A stretch of 11,729 bases of DNA from Chloroflexota bacterium (GTDB lineage Bacteria > Chloroflexota > Anaerolineae > Anaerolineales > UBA4823). This document shows positions 1 to 6,023 of this stretch, one piece after another. The stretch covers positions 1-11,729 of the forward strand of contig JAJZSS010000016.1 of NCBI GenBank assembly GCA_021849525.1, written 5' to 3'. The translations under genes and the position numbers were made by a program. Numbering within the stretch: the stretch's first letter is position 1; each line of letters starts with the position of its first letter. The notes below the pieces were generated by a model. That model saw nothing but the letters and a program-made list of their open reading frames with translations, was not told the origin of the DNA and searched no databases.

Positions 1-610
1 ATAAACGGACATAATGGGGTTCGTCGCGGTACTCATATCCCCACACTTTTGCCAGTAACTGATCATGGGTAACAACCCAGCCAGAATTTTGGACCAGATG
101 AAATAGTAAACGATATTCGGTGGGACGCAGCTGCACCAACATTCCATCCAGCCATACTTCACGCCGGTCAAAGTCCAGCTTCAGATGTTCATCCACTTCG
201 ATAATGCCATGGGTTGTGCCTGTTACCGATTCGGTCCGGCGTAATACTGCGCGGACTCTGCTAACCAGCTCCCGCGGGCTAAATGGCTTGGTTATATAGT
301 CGTCGGCGCCTAACTCTAACCCCCGGACACGGTCATCTTCTTCTCCCTTGGCGGTCAGCATGATCACCGGGACTTTACTGGTTTCACGAATTAAGCGCAA
401 TACCTCAAATCCATCCATGTCGGGCATCATCACATCCAACAGTACCAGATCCGGGAGCGAGCTCCGTACACTATTGATGGCCTGATTACCGTTGAAGGCT
501 TCTGATACGCGGAATCCATCATGTTCAAGATTGAGGCGGATAAATCGCACCATGCGTTCTTCGTCATCAACAACCAAAATACGACGATCGCGTAATCGGT
601 TTTCACTCAT
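1..610 (-). CDS. OmpR/PhoB-family response regulator, 3' end beyond the window
   Basis: Two-component transcriptional regulator. 203 complete residues are visible; the C-terminal end (about 30 residues by family length) lies beyond base 1. The receiver domain (residues about 10-122) has the acidic pair D15/D16, phospho-acceptor D59 in LVLLDVMMPDMDGFE, T86 and K108, so it should be phosphorylatable. The winged-helix DNA-binding domain starts near residue 135 and includes LRPTEYRLLF and LLAKVWGYEY, typical of the PhoB/RpaB/MtrA type. ATG at 610 is the first in-frame start and follows the TAA of the preceding small gene by only 3 bases, so the two are probably translationally coupled; a weak GAGAG lies upstream. 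It is the last visible gene of the Ser/Thr kinase operon. No histidine kinase is in the window; one could lie past the left edge. Family call is secure, target genes unknown. Confidence 0.95.
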   Translation of the reverse strand, partial: MSENRLRDRRILVVDDEERMVRFIRLNLEHDGFRVSEAFNGNQAINSVRSSLPDLVLLDVMMPDMDGFEVLRLIRETSKVPVIMLTAKGEEDDRVRGLELGADDYITKPFSPRELVSRVRAVLRRTESVTGTTHGIIEVDEHLKLDFDRREVWLDGMLVQLRPTEYRLLFHLVQNSGWVVTHDQLLAKVWGYEYRDEPHYVRL

Positions 611-613
611 AGT

Positions 614-856
614 TTACTCTCGCACAAAGCCGATGATCTCTTCTTCTTCTCGTCCAGAAATGATTTCAATGAAGTTCAACCTGCTTACAGGCCAAAAGAC
701 AGTGGTAACGTTATCTGCCAGGTAGGGTAAATCTTTACCGTCCAGACGCCGAGGGTTGCGAACCGATATCAGGCTGTCTCCTGGTGAGGGTAATTCTTCA
801 ACTTCACCCACCACGGGCTCTTCATTCATGACATGCAAAATTAGCGTATAAGACAA
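614..856 (-). CDS. Small acidic protein of unknown function (80 aa)
   Basis: I do not recognise a family. The protein has 80 residues, is rich in Glu and hydrophobics, and has no cysteine, no signal peptide and no membrane helix. Visible pieces include HVMNEEPVVGEVEELP, NPRRLDGKDLPYL and FIEIISGREEEEIIGFVRE, which suggest a small beta-rich fold ending in a charged tail. The chosen start is TTG at 856: it is preceded by GGAGG five bases upstream, a near-ideal ribosome-binding site, while the first internal ATG (codon 10) would cut off a hydrophobic strand. It lies 31 bases after the FHA gene and 3 bases before the response regulator. This placement and the strong ribosome-binding site argue that it is a real gene co-expressed with its neighbours. 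A role as a small adaptor of the signalling cluster is only a guess. Confidence 0.75.
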   Translation of the reverse strand: MSYTLILHVMNEEPVVGEVEELPSPGDSLISVRNPRRLDGKDLPYLADNVTTVFWPVSRLNFIEIISGREEEEIIGFVRE

Positions 857-870
857 TTTAGCCTCCGCTC
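857..870 (-). promoter_or_regulatory. Ribosome-binding site deciding a TTG start
   Basis: On the minus strand GGAGAGCGGAGGCTAAA runs directly into the TTG at 856. GGAGG is spaced five bases from the start codon. It selects TTG over internal ATGs for the 80-residue protein. An ATG a little further upstream is in another frame and meets a stop after five codons. Confidence 0.7.
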
Positions 871-887
871 TCCATAAGACGGTCCCA

Positions 888-1493
888 TCATGATTTTATC
901 AGTACTTTCAGGTTCAATTTGCCCAGGGTAATGATATTCTCATTTGTGAGTTTATGGGGTGTGCTCGGAGATATTTTTTCCCCATTCAGGCGGGTGCCGT
1001 TTGCTGAACCTAAATCCATGATGTAGATCTCGTCGCCCTTTATTCTAATCGATGCATGGAGTCGCGAGACTCCGGCTTCCAATCCTTGATAAGGAGTCAG
1101 ATCAATATCGGGAATAATCGGCTGGCCTGCACCGGCGCGACCCAGAGTGATCTCATCGTTTTCTGTGATCTCGATTAGTTGTCCGGTTTGTTGAACCAGT
1201 AATGAGAGCCGCCCTGTTCCTTCCGCTTGTTCAATAGGTCTTGCTTGAGAAGCTTTTATCGTTGGTGGAGTTGGGTGGTTGTCTGACACCGGTTTGCCTG
1301 GACCAGGGAATGGTTCGTCTCGCCTGAAGCCAATATCAGACGCATAGGTAGATGGCTTATAACTCGCTGCAGGTTTGACCATTTTAGGGTTTGAGGTCGC
1401 CTCAGGACTCTCGATGATTATCCGGGAGCCACAACGCCGGCAATAAATTGCCCCAACCAACTCAGGTTCATTACACGATGGACATTCAATCAT
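888..1493 (-). CDS. Zinc-ribbon and FHA-domain protein
   Basis: 201 residues. The N-terminus carries a zinc ribbon, CPSC (4-7) and CRRC (18-21). A flexible Pro/Ser/Thr-rich linker spans about 28-92, and a C-terminal forkhead-associated domain about 95-201. The FHA phosphothreonine-binding residues are visible: GR (118-119) in ITLGRAGAG, SRLH (143-146) and NG (165-166) in GSANGTRLNG. FHA domains bind phosphothreonine peptides, so this is the likely reader of sites made by the kinase encoded upstream in the same operon; the Thr/Ser-rich linker may itself be a substrate. ATG at 1493 overlaps the end of the vWA gene by 8 bases and has GGGGGA six bases upstream. The frame extends upstream to 1565, but the extra residues lie within the vWA gene and look unlike a domain start. 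It resembles GarA/OdhI-style FHA regulators plus a zinc ribbon. No enzymatic domain is present. Confidence 0.9.
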   Translation of the reverse strand: MIECPSCNEPELVGAIYCRRCGSRIIIESPEATSNPKMVKPAASYKPSTYASDIGFRRDEPFPGPGKPVSDNHPTPPTIKASQARPIEQAEGTGRLSLLVQQTGQLIEITENDEITLGRAGAGQPIIPDIDLTPYQGLEAGVSRLHASIRIKGDEIYIMDLGSANGTRLNGEKISPSTPHKLTNENIITLGKLNLKVLIKS

Positions 1494-2970
1494 ATGTATC
1501 CCCCATAATGATCGAAGGCAGTACCAACGCACGAGTCCCGTACTTGATTTGTTTGCTTCCTTCAATGCTCATTGCCTGGGTGGAACGCAAGCGTTCGACT
1601 TCAATGAGTGCCGTTTTGGCAAGCTCATTTTCACCCCGGGCCATCAGCTGAGTAGCCAGTTTCTCCAGATGGGTATTGGCAGCTTCAATATTTCCTGCAG
1701 CTAATTCAGAGTGGACCTTTTCCTGCATCCGGTATAAAGAGATCAACGATAGCGCCTGGATGAACGCCTTTTGGGGTAGCTCGCTGAGATTAAGCTGATT
1801 GACCGGGCGCATTAACTGGATTGGTAAGGCGAGAGTTGTCGATTCGAGTGAGTGGAGCTGCATTGAGAGCATAGCCCGACCTAATTCATATTGAAAGGCT
1901 CTTTTTGTGAGCGGTTCGATGGTAAATTCTAATAACACAGCCAGCCGAGATTCTCTGAGAAGGTTACCCAGTTTCAATCCACTGGCTGGAGGCAAAGGTG
2001 TTGGTTCTGGTTTAAGCCGAAATGCATAAGATAACGAAACCCCGCGGGGTAAATCTAATGTCAGGGAAGTCTGGTCGCCAAGTACCTCACCCATATCCTT
2101 GAACATATCCAGCATAAACTCATTCAAATCTGAAATTCTTGAGATAAAGAGCGCTCGTCCGCCTGTGCGGGTTGCCAGGTCATCCATGAATATATCATTC
2201 CAGGACGAGCCGATCCCCAAGCCATTGATCCGTATGCCTTTGGCCAGAGCAAGATCAGCGATCCGCAAGCATTCGGTTTCATCTCCATACGTTTGCCCAT
2301 CGGTTACCAGGATAATTTGGTTGATTCGTTTGCCGCTAAAATTCCGCTGAACCTCATAATAGGCAGCTTCTAATCCTCGGAAGATTTCAGTTCCGCCTCC
2401 AGTGCGCAACATGCTTATTTTTGTCTCTGCATCCGCCCTATCCAGGCGGCGAACAGCAGGAATGATCACTTCAGCCCGATCACTAAATGTAACCACGGAA
2501 AGTATATCTTCTGGACGCAGCTGGCGAATCAACTCAATCGCAGTTGCCTTGACGGCATCCATGCGTTCACCTTGCATCGAGGTAGAGCGATCTAAGACCA
2601 GGCATACATTTAGCGGTGGGCTGACTTTTTGATTTTTGCTTCCGGTTGGAATTGCTTCCAAAAGTACATAAATTAATTGTGGTTCATCCAGTGTGGCGAG
2701 TTGCGAGCGGCTATACTGAATTTGGAAATGGATCTGGTTAGTTGTATATTCGATTAATCGCTGTTTTAAATATTCATTGGATTCCTGTAAAACAGTCTGG
2801 TCGTACTCGACGCGTTTATTGTGATCCGTCAGAATTTCATAGGCTTTCTGGACGTCCAGGAAAATCTCGATGGCATTCGGAACATCACTTACATCAGGGT
2901 GGAGACGTCGGGCAGCTTCATGATAGGCGCGCCTGATTTCATCCGAAGTGGCGTCCGGAAGAACATTCAA
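1486..2970 (-). CDS. J-domain / von Willebrand factor A fusion protein
   Basis: Coordinates use TTG at 2970 (494 aa). The true start is probably upstream, because the in-frame codons from 3000 encode the missing start of the J-domain (PLNYYALL) although no ATG, GTG or TTG is available there. The J-domain covers residues 1-57 with HPD at 24-26, the motif that stimulates DnaK/Hsp70 ATPase. A linker follows, then a vWA domain about 118-290 with an intact MIDAS metal site: D127, S129 and S131 in LVLDRSTSM, T194, and D224 in LVTDGQ. The C-terminal 200 residues contain a beta-rich part and a helical stretch with alternating Ala/Leu/Glu, as in other bacterial vWA proteins. No membrane segment is seen. 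The gene starts just after the PP2C stop and overlaps the FHA gene by 8 bases. vWA proteins next to kinases and phosphatases often act as phosphorylated scaffolds; the J-domain suggests a chaperone link. Confidence 0.88.
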   Translation of the reverse strand: MNVLPDATSDEIRRAYHEAARRLHPDVSDVPNAIEIFLDVQKAYEILTDHNKRVEYDQTVLQESNEYLKQRLIEYTTNQIHFQIQYSRSQLATLDEPQLIYVLLEAIPTGSKNQKVSPPLNVCLVLDRSTSMQGERMDAVKATAIELIRQLRPEDILSVVTFSDRAEVIIPAVRRLDRADAETKISMLRTGGGTEIFRGLEAAYYEVQRNFSGKRINQIILVTDGQTYGDETECLRIADLALAKGIRINGLGIGSSWNDIFMDDLATRTGGRALFISRISDLNEFMLDMFKDMGEVLGDQTSLTLDLPRGVSLSYAFRLKPEPTPLPPASGLKLGNLLRESRLAVLLEFTIEPLTKRAFQYELGRAMLSMQLHSLESTTLALPIQLMRPVNQLNLSELPQKAFIQALSLISLYRMQEKVHSELAAGNIEAANTHLEKLATQLMARGENELAKTALIEVERLRSTQAMSIEGSKQIKYGTRALVLPSIIMGDTYD

Positions 2971-3007
2971 GAGCGCATAATAATTGAGAGGTGTTTCTAT
3001 TGCACAC

Positions 3008-3925
3008 CTATTCAGGGAGCTGGACCAGAATCACCGAGATATTATCTGGCCCCCCGGCTTCATTGGCTGCGTCGATTAATTGCTGGCAAGCAGCCTGAAG
3101 CGTAGGAGCATTGAGGATGATATTAGTGATGACCTCACTCGGGATAACCCCCCATAAGCCATCTGAGCAAAGTAATAAAATTCCATTCTTGGGGACTGGA
3201 TAAGTACTTACATCTGGCTCGAAGGGTTCACCTTGACCTAATGCGCGATAGAGTACATTTCGTTGTGGGTGGTCAATTGCTTCCTCTTCGGTAATCTGAC
3301 CCAGCTCGATAAGCCGCCTGACTAAAGAATGGTCGCGCGTTAGGAGCTGCATCTCGCCATCTGATGTAATCAAATAGGCGCGGCTATCTCCGACGTGGGC
3401 GATTGTCATTTGCCCACCGCGCACGAGTATTGCAGATAAGGTTGTCCCACCACCCTGTACTTCCTTAAGAATGATGCGATGGGCATCCAGAATACCCTCA
3501 CTCATGATCTCCTGGATCGTATATTCAGGAGCTGAAGATTTATACCCGAAAATTGGGGTACATAGTTTATTTAGTACATAGCCGCTTAGAGCCCGAACAG
3601 CTATAGAGCTGGCAATTTCACCATGTTGATGTCCGCCCATACCATCGGCAACGATAAATAGCCCCAATGGCATGTTATCAATTTCACTTGTCATGGTGGC
3701 ATTCAGATAGAAGATCGAATCTTCATTGTGACTGCGCTGCATGCCGGTGGACTGGGCACAGCTGACGGCCATTTGTTCTGGCTCCAATTTCATTTTTGAT
3801 TGGAGATGGATTGGAGGAGTAGGTTTAAGATTTGGTTCGGTGATTTCTTCGACCTGATCATCAGCAGACTCGCCAGCTTTTGGTTTTGAACGCTTTGGAA
3901 ATAATTTTTCGATAAAGTTGGTCAT
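3008..3925 (-). CDS. PP2C-family serine/threonine protein phosphatase
   Basis: 305 residues, a soluble metal-dependent (Mn/Mg) phosphatase that should reverse phosphorylation by the kinase encoded just upstream. Family motifs are complete: HNED (67-69 contains E68/D69), VADGMGG with D94, GGTTLSA (159-165), HVGDSRAYL with D180, LTRDHSLV, LLCSDGLWG with D255, and GGPDNIS (291-297). A charged N-terminal extension of about 50 residues (KLFPKRSKPK, then acidic) precedes the domain; no membrane helix. ATG at 3925 is chosen because AAAGGA lies at good distance before it and it clears the kinase gene by 29 bases. The longer frame from 4060 would start inside the kinase gene. The TAG stop is followed within seven bases by the coding frame of the J/vWA protein. 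Similar to PstP/Stp/PrpC; name not assigned because orthology is uncertain. Confidence 0.95.
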   Translation of the reverse strand: MTNFIEKLFPKRSKPKAGESADDQVEEITEPNLKPTPPIHLQSKMKLEPEQMAVSCAQSTGMQRSHNEDSIFYLNATMTSEIDNMPLGLFIVADGMGGHQHGEIASSIAVRALSGYVLNKLCTPIFGYKSSAPEYTIQEIMSEGILDAHRIILKEVQGGGTTLSAILVRGGQMTIAHVGDSRAYLITSDGEMQLLTRDHSLVRRLIELGQITEEEAIDHPQRNVLYRALGQGEPFEPDVSTYPVPKNGILLLCSDGLWGVIPSEVITNIILNAPTLQAACQQLIDAANEAGGPDNISVILVQLPE

Positions 3926-3954
3926 GAATTGTTCCTTTGGGCTATTTTGACCAC

Positions 3955-5838
3955 CTATGCCATTAAGGCATATAGATTGTGATCGGTTGATGTGACATAG
4001 ACCAGATCGTTTTGTGCGATAGGTGTGCTGGTGATTGGACTCTGGGTCTGGTATTTCCATCGTAATCGTCCGGTACGATATTCCAGGCAGTACAAACGAC
4101 CATCGACAGAACCGCAGTAAACAGAATCCTTATAAACCATGGGCGAACCGGTTACTTGGTGCTCGGTTTGGAATCGCCAGACTTCTTTGGCATTATTGAT
4201 ATCGATACAGTAGATACAACCATCGATCGCTCCGGTGAAGATAAAGCGATCTACTAGAGCTGGCGTGGTGATTGTGGGTTTGTTCAAGCGAAAACGCCAG
4301 ATCGCCCACCCGGTTTTCGCATCCATGGCATAAAGTGTTCCATCTACTGACCCGAAGTATACGACTCCATTGTTGATAATTGGGGAGCCGGTAATTGCCC
4401 GGCGGGCTTTGAAGCGCCACTTAATCCGTCCGGTAAAATCTGCGCAAAAGAAATCACCATTTTCGGCTCCGAAATAAACTGAATCATTGTATACCAGAGG
4501 AGTCGAGCGAACTGGTGCGCCGGCTTCCAGGCTCCAGGCTCTTCGTCCGGAAAGGGCATTCACTGCATGCAGAGATGCGTCATCGGAACCGATAAAGATA
4601 TGGCCCTCGGCAGCCAGGGGGGATGAGCGGATTGGGGCGTAACTAAAATAGCTCCATGAAGGTTTCCGGTTGGCAATTGAGATAGCATATAAACGATTAT
4701 CTTCCGATCCAAAATAAACATGGTTCTCGTATATTGCTGGCTTGCTGACGATGCCGCCTTCGGTGGGAAATTTCCACAAAAATTTTCCGTCGTCGGCTTT
4801 GATGGCATACAAGTTATTGTCGTAGGAACCCAGATATAAAACACCTTCATGAAATGTCGGGGAACCACGGAGTTCGTCCTCACATTCGAAGTTCCAGACT
4901 GGGCTGGATGAGCCGGGTGAGGCGATTTGAGCCGTGGCGGGAGTGGGAAAGCTGGTCAACAGACCGGTATTATGGGCGATACTGAGGATTGCTTCTTTCA
5001 GCTCCTGAGCAGTCTGGAAGCGATCCTCTGGATTGTATTCCAATGCCTTCTCCAACGCTTGTTCCATCTCGGGTGATATGCTGGGATTTATCGCCCGGAT
5101 GGGGCGTTCAGCAAAAGAGAAGGGTGGTTCCAGGCGTGGATCACGGCGAGTCAATGTGTGGTGGAAGGTAGCCCCCAGAGCATAAATATCCGCTAATGGT
5201 GTAGCCTCTCCCCGGTACTGCTCTGGTGGAGAATAGCCCTCAGTACCAATCATCGTGCCTTTCTGCCCGGTCTGAAATGTTCGGGCTATCCCAAAATCAA
5301 CCAGCACCACATGGTCCTGAGGGGTAATCATGATATTGGAGGGCTTCATATCTCGGAAGATGATCGGTTCAGGCTTGTGGTTGTGTAAATAGGTAAGCAC
5401 ATCACATAACTCTAATGCCCAGGCCAGAACCCGATCTTCGGAGATGAATTCATCGGTGTCCGAAATCAACGCTTCCAGGTCTTTTCCACTGATGTGCTCG
5501 AGCACAAGGTAGGAGCGTTGAGACAGGGTAAAGTAATCGTAAATCCGGGGTATAGCCCGATGATCGAGGGTTGCGAGCAGGTTGGCTTCTCGTTCAAAAT
5601 TGCGGATGATGGTTTTGCGCACCAGTGGATCTCGAGCCTGGTTAATCATCTCTTTTACTGCGACCAGCTTGACCACATTCGGGAAATGCAAGTCTCTGGC
5701 TCGATAAACTGCCCCCATCCCTCCAACGCCAAGCACGCCCTGAATCAGGTAGCGATCCTGCAGTGTTGTCCCGGCTTGTAATTGCTGCCCGGGTTCATTA
5801 TTAGGTTCCAGATCTTGTGCGATGGGTTGGGTTTCCAA
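3955..5838 (-). CDS. Ser/Thr protein kinase with C-terminal eight-repeat PQQ-like beta-propeller
   Basis: 627 residues. The Hanks-type kinase domain (about 30-285) has the glycine loop GVGGMGAVY, K62 in VAVKEM, helix-C E84, catalytic loop FRDMKPSN with D163 (the usual HRD His is Phe), DFG at 181-183, and GTEGYSPPEQ at 198-207. The activation loop holds T187, T190, T195 and T199. A short linker (290-315) without any hydrophobic membrane helix leads to eight repeats of about 40 residues, starting near 326, 366, 406, 446, 485, 525, 565 and 605. Each follows the pattern SPxxxxxxVYxGSxDxxLYAxxxxxG. VWNF at 314-317 can close the ring with the last repeat. TTG at 5838 has AAGGA six to seven bases upstream. 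First gene of the operon; 29 bases before the phosphatase. Unlike M. tuberculosis PknD, the propeller should be cytoplasmic, possibly a ligand sensor or substrate-docking platform. Confidence 0.95.
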   Translation of the reverse strand: METQPIAQDLEPNNEPGQQLQAGTTLQDRYLIQGVLGVGGMGAVYRARDLHFPNVVKLVAVKEMINQARDPLVRKTIIRNFEREANLLATLDHRAIPRIYDYFTLSQRSYLVLEHISGKDLEALISDTDEFISEDRVLAWALELCDVLTYLHNHKPEPIIFRDMKPSNIMITPQDHVVLVDFGIARTFQTGQKGTMIGTEGYSPPEQYRGEATPLADIYALGATFHHTLTRRDPRLEPPFSFAERPIRAINPSISPEMEQALEKALEYNPEDRFQTAQELKEAILSIAHNTGLLTSFPTPATAQIASPGSSSPVWNFECEDELRGSPTFHEGVLYLGSYDNNLYAIKADDGKFLWKFPTEGGIVSKPAIYENHVYFGSEDNRLYAISIANRKPSWSYFSYAPIRSSPLAAEGHIFIGSDDASLHAVNALSGRRAWSLEAGAPVRSTPLVYNDSVYFGAENGDFFCADFTGRIKWRFKARRAITGSPIINNGVVYFGSVDGTLYAMDAKTGWAIWRFRLNKPTITTPALVDRFIFTGAIDGCIYCIDINNAKEVWRFQTEHQVTGSPMVYKDSVYCGSVDGRLYCLEYRTGRLRWKYQTQSPITSTPIAQNDLVYVTSTDHNLYALMA

Positions 5839-5882
5839 ACGATGTCCTTCTATAAAGATAATAATTATTTCGGATAGTTTTA

Positions 5883-5917
5883 AGTTTCGATTATTATAGT
5901 CAGGTACAATCGAAACT
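5883..5917. repeat. Perfect 10-bp inverted repeat straddling the -10 box (candidate operator)
   Basis: AGTTTCGATT (5883-5892) and AATCGAAACT (5908-5917) are exact reverse complements with a 15-base spacer containing the TATAAT. One arm covers the expected transcription start, the other abuts the -35. The distal arm lies upstream of the start site and is not transcribed, so the dyad cannot form an RNA hairpin; a protein-binding site is the simpler reading. Arm centres are 25 bp apart, between two and two and a half helical turns. Confidence 0.6.
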
Positions 5918-5921
5918 GCAA
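5893..5921 (-). promoter_or_regulatory. Promoter of the kinase/phosphatase/FHA operon
   Basis: On the minus strand a perfect TATAAT (5898-5893) lies 17 bases downstream of TTGCAG (5921-5916), a weak -35 sharing the TTG of the consensus. Transcription would start near 5886, giving a leader of about 48 bases before the TTG start at 5838. It is the only good sigma-70-like promoter in the gap between the terminator and the kinase gene. Two DNA dyads surround it (separate entries). Confidence 0.65.
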
Positions 5922-5922
5922 T

Positions 5923-5938
5923 CTAAAACCGGTTTTAG
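5923..5938. repeat. Perfect 16-bp palindrome next to the -35 (candidate activator site)
   Basis: CTAAAACCGGTTTTAG reads identically on both strands and ends one base before the -35 hexamer of the operon promoter. Position (about -37 to -52) fits a class II activator or a repressor site. No T-run follows on either strand, so it is not a terminator. The binding protein is unknown; the operon's own response regulator is one candidate, although OmpR-type sites are usually direct repeats. Confidence 0.5.
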
Positions 5939-5972
5939 CAAGTTTACAATGGTGCAAAGCCAGAGGGCAAGT

Positions 5973-6011
5973 TTAAAACGAAAAGCGGGTGCTTGATCAC
6001 AGCACCCGCTT
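5973..6011 (-). terminator. Rho-independent terminator of the aldo/keto reductase gene
   Basis: An 11-bp perfect stem (5983-5993 with 6001-6011, AAGCGGGTGCT paired with AGCACCCGCTT) encloses a 7-base loop. On the minus strand it is followed by TTTTCGTTTTAAAC. It begins 13 bases after the stop codon of the aldo/keto reductase and isolates that gene from the kinase operon. Confidence 0.85.
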
Positions 6012-6023
6012 GATTCTTTGCAG

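Noticed and set aside
2039..2050. 12-bp GC-rich palindrome ACCCCGCGGGGT
   Set aside because: It is within the vWA gene and is explained by its Pro-Arg-Gly codons; no regulatory context.
4193..4883. Three alternative minus-strand frames inside the kinase-propeller gene
   Set aside because: They are out-of-frame readings of the repeated propeller coding region, with no ribosome-binding sites and low-complexity products.
4000..4900. PQQ-dependent dehydrogenase or an outer-membrane BamB-like protein
   Set aside because: The repeats are continuous with a complete kinase domain in one frame, and there is no signal peptide and no catalytic dehydrogenase residue set.
1..5838. Type VI secretion regulatory module or tellurium-resistance (Ter) locus
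   Set aside because: Kinase, PP2C, FHA and vWA recall these systems, but no secretion, TerD or TerC-like gene is in the window, and the FHA and vWA proteins carry different extra domains.
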